DNA of 64,000 nt, from assembly GCA_014529385.2 (NCBI GenBank), contig CM043956.1:88967221-89031220 (forward strand), in the 5' to 3' direction. Each line of letters begins with the position of its first letter. Position 1 is the first letter of the stretch. The notes beneath the pieces are model-generated. The model did no database searches. It saw only the letters and a list, made by a program, of their open reading frames with translations, and was not told where the DNA came from. The translations under genes were made by a program, and so were the position numbers. The stretch comes from Adiantum capillus-veneris. Its lineage: Eukaryota > Streptophyta > Polypodiopsida > Polypodiales > Pteridaceae. Below are positions 62,219 through 64,000 of this stretch, piece by piece.

Positions 62219-62607
62219 ATGGCCAGAACTAGAGCTTATTCGATTGGATTAAGCCTGTCAAAGTGTTCCACTTAACTCTAACAACCCATTTTACTAGTCA
62301 AATCAGTGTGAAGAACATACATAGAGAACCAACCCTCCCCAAAAAAAACTTTGGACAAAAAGTACTCGCATGATCTTACTAATCAACATTGAATATTACG
62401 ATAGTAAGTATCACTGCTTGACAAAGAATTGCAGAGTCTAAAGTTTTCTACAGATAGCCATCAACAAGGTCCAGCAAGCCAAGACCAATTCGAAGTACAA
62501 TTAGTCAACCAATTGGAGAGCTGAAAGAATAGCCAGAATATGGAATGACAGAGCAAACTTTTGAGGTAAAAGGTTTCAATTGAGAGTTATGTGTTAAGGA
62601 GGTGATG

Positions 62608-63842
62608 TATTTAAGATAAAAAAGAAATCTCCAAAGAGACCACCAATCACAAGGAGATCAGGTCAGCTCAGTGTCTACAAAAGAGAGTGTGACCCAAGAG
62701 AGAATAGATCCACTAGCACCGTTATAGAAGACGATAGTGGAACCGACACCTCTTTAGAGAAATCTATTTACCTCATGGCTGACCAAAACACCACTGTTAA
62801 TCGACCAAGCCAAGTGGGAAGAGGTAGAACCTCTAAGGACCAGTCGGATGATGAGGTTTACAACCCTTTACTTAGAAGGACCAAATGCCAATGGGGCTCT
62901 AGTATATGCTTATGAAAGGGGACGCAAAAGCATATGTATTGAAGAAAAACTAGTCAAATAAGTGGACAACCTTCTAGTTCACGATGATGGGGATAGATTC
63001 CGTGATGATGAGAGACTACAATACCTCATTATTAAGGACCCGGAGAACTATAACAAATACGGGGATAATGTTGTAAAAGGGAAGATGGATTTTGAAATAA
63101 AAAACATACATCCTTGGATAGATCTTCCTAACGCCACCCTAGTGTTTGACAAGAAGACGACTAAAGTGACGACCAACAAAGGAATGGTAGGAATCTAAGA
63201 GTACCTGAATGGGAGAGTCAAAACGTATTTCCGATGTCTAGCACCTTACACATTTGAGTTAAGCACAAAAAATATTTTATAGTTGTTCTTGTATGAATCA
63301 AAAGAAGGGAGTCTCATAATATATGTAGACAAATAGGGACGAGAGTATGTGCGAATAGAGAAAGTGGAGGTAGAGATATTGATAGTTATTGAAGTAATTT
63401 CAACAGATCTAGTTTTGCAACTCAAGGACTAAAACCTACCCCTAGCAAGTCTACAAATCCCTTTGAGGAAATAGAGGATATGGCCAGATTTCCAATTAGA
63501 CAAGCTAGTGTGGTTGAAATTCCAAATTTTCCTTCATATCTCAACCCAAATCCTGAAACATTGCAATCTTGGTTACGACCCACAATAACGAGAGAACAAG
63601 AGTTCTTTAGAGGAGAAGTCCCTATTTCAAATGGATCATATGTGACCCCTATAGTCTCACCAATACCTACTTATTCTTACTCTTATCCCAAGGAGAGCAA
63701 GGGACCAACAATGGTGCCAACCACAATAGGATTCTCCTATATGGAGAGAATCAAGATGGAAAGAAGATTTGCAGTAGAACCACCTATTGAGAGGTCATAT
63801 AGAGGATACAAGATGAAAGAACCATTTGATGTGGCAGATTGA
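62608..63842 (+). pseudogene. Gag-like coding remnant of the outer element
   Basis: Fragments: a basic/acidic N-terminal part (KSPKRPPITRRSGQLSVYKR..., about 62608-62910); LVYAYERGRKSICIEEKL (about 62895-62960); DDGDRFRDDERLQYLI (62962-63198); LFLYESKEGS followed by YVDK-stop-GREYVRIEKVEVEI (module at 63322-63348); then a 120-codon frame (63480-63842) with FPSYLNPNPETLQSWLRP. The module and its preceding 12-residue lead-in match the first module of the inner element (49290-49356). Many stops and frameshifts; no RT motif before the window ends. Confidence 0.55.
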
Positions 63843-64000
63843 GACATGAACGAGAACCTGTGGGGAGAGGGATGAGGAGATTCCACAATTAGGTTGGTAG
63901 ATCACAGACGTGTTAGACCTTCTCAGGTCCGCAAATGGCTTAACAAGAAATATTAAGGGGAAAGAGACCGTAGAGACCACATGGCAACATTCTTGAGAGT

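Larger units (their letters stand above)
61163..64000 (+). mobile_element. Outer, older LTR element (right part), running off the window
   Basis: Once the inner element is removed, 45207 joins 61163 and the type-B palindromes on both sides fall into one array. The leader is followed by a coding region from about 62600 that has the same Y-V-D-x-x-G-x-x-Y module as the inner element, so the two are relatives. Its 3' LTR is not in the window; a possible primer site is at 44203. Confidence 0.65.

Overview
This window looks like nuclear DNA from a land plant. It holds one multi-exon gene of a plant-type short-chain dehydrogenase, Ty1/copia and Ty3/gypsy LTR retrotransposons (one with a chromodomain, one with a tRNA-Asp-type primer site), non-LTR retroelements and very many CT/GA, CA/GT and AT microsatellites. 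I cannot name the species from sequence alone. Gene density is low: I can support one intact protein-coding gene; the rest is transposon sequence at various stages of decay, plus two degenerate coding remnants of unknown origin.

1-7.5 kb: microsatellite-rich upstream DNA, then a TIC32/retinol-dehydrogenase-like SDR gene on the + strand. Its eight exons (1949-7504) join without a break into 324 codons with all SDR motifs. 7.5-14.8 kb: a repeat-rich downstream region with a tandem plus inverted duplication that makes a near-perfect foldback (8325-8512), a non-LTR insertion with a 15-bp target duplication (9979-10796), and CT-rich, GC-rich diverged repeats (10.9-12.1 kb). 15.1-20.2 kb: a minus-strand gypsy remnant (protease-RT) with its primer site and a putative very long LTR that carries a ~151-bp tandem array. 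21.1-23.4 kb (+) and 25.8-29.9 kb (-): degenerate coding remnants that I do not recognise; the second is split by a solo LTR (27470-29298, TSD CATTT). 25.3-25.6 kb: a MITE-like inverted repeat. 29.9-36.8 kb: a decayed chromovirus whose 5' LTR belongs to the same family as the solo LTR. 38.9-41.2 kb: strongly CHG-depleted, old retroelement-like DNA. 41.6-43.0 kb: a 5'-truncated LINE RT on the minus strand, bordered by (GA)n on both sides. 43.3-43.7 kb: a 200-bp-arm inverted repeat.

44.2-64 kb is a three-level nest. The innermost element is a 5.5-kb Ty1/copia element (52741-58240, TSD GTGAA). It sits in the reading frame of a ~10.4-kb LTR element (45213-61157, TSD CACAT) that encodes a gag-like protein and protease remnants but no RT or integrase that I can find. 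That element is itself inserted in the leader of an older relative, whose leader and coding region resume at 61163 and run off the window.

The most unusual signal is in the leaders of these two related elements. Each has repeat units of roughly 280 bp, and most units carry a 20-30 bp palindrome. The palindrome is specific to each element (half-site GTAAATAATCG in one, AGACATCATACG in the other) but both are centred on CGCG. Both elements also share a gag-like module with the motif Y-x-D-x-x-G-x-x-Y, repeated about eight times in the inner element.
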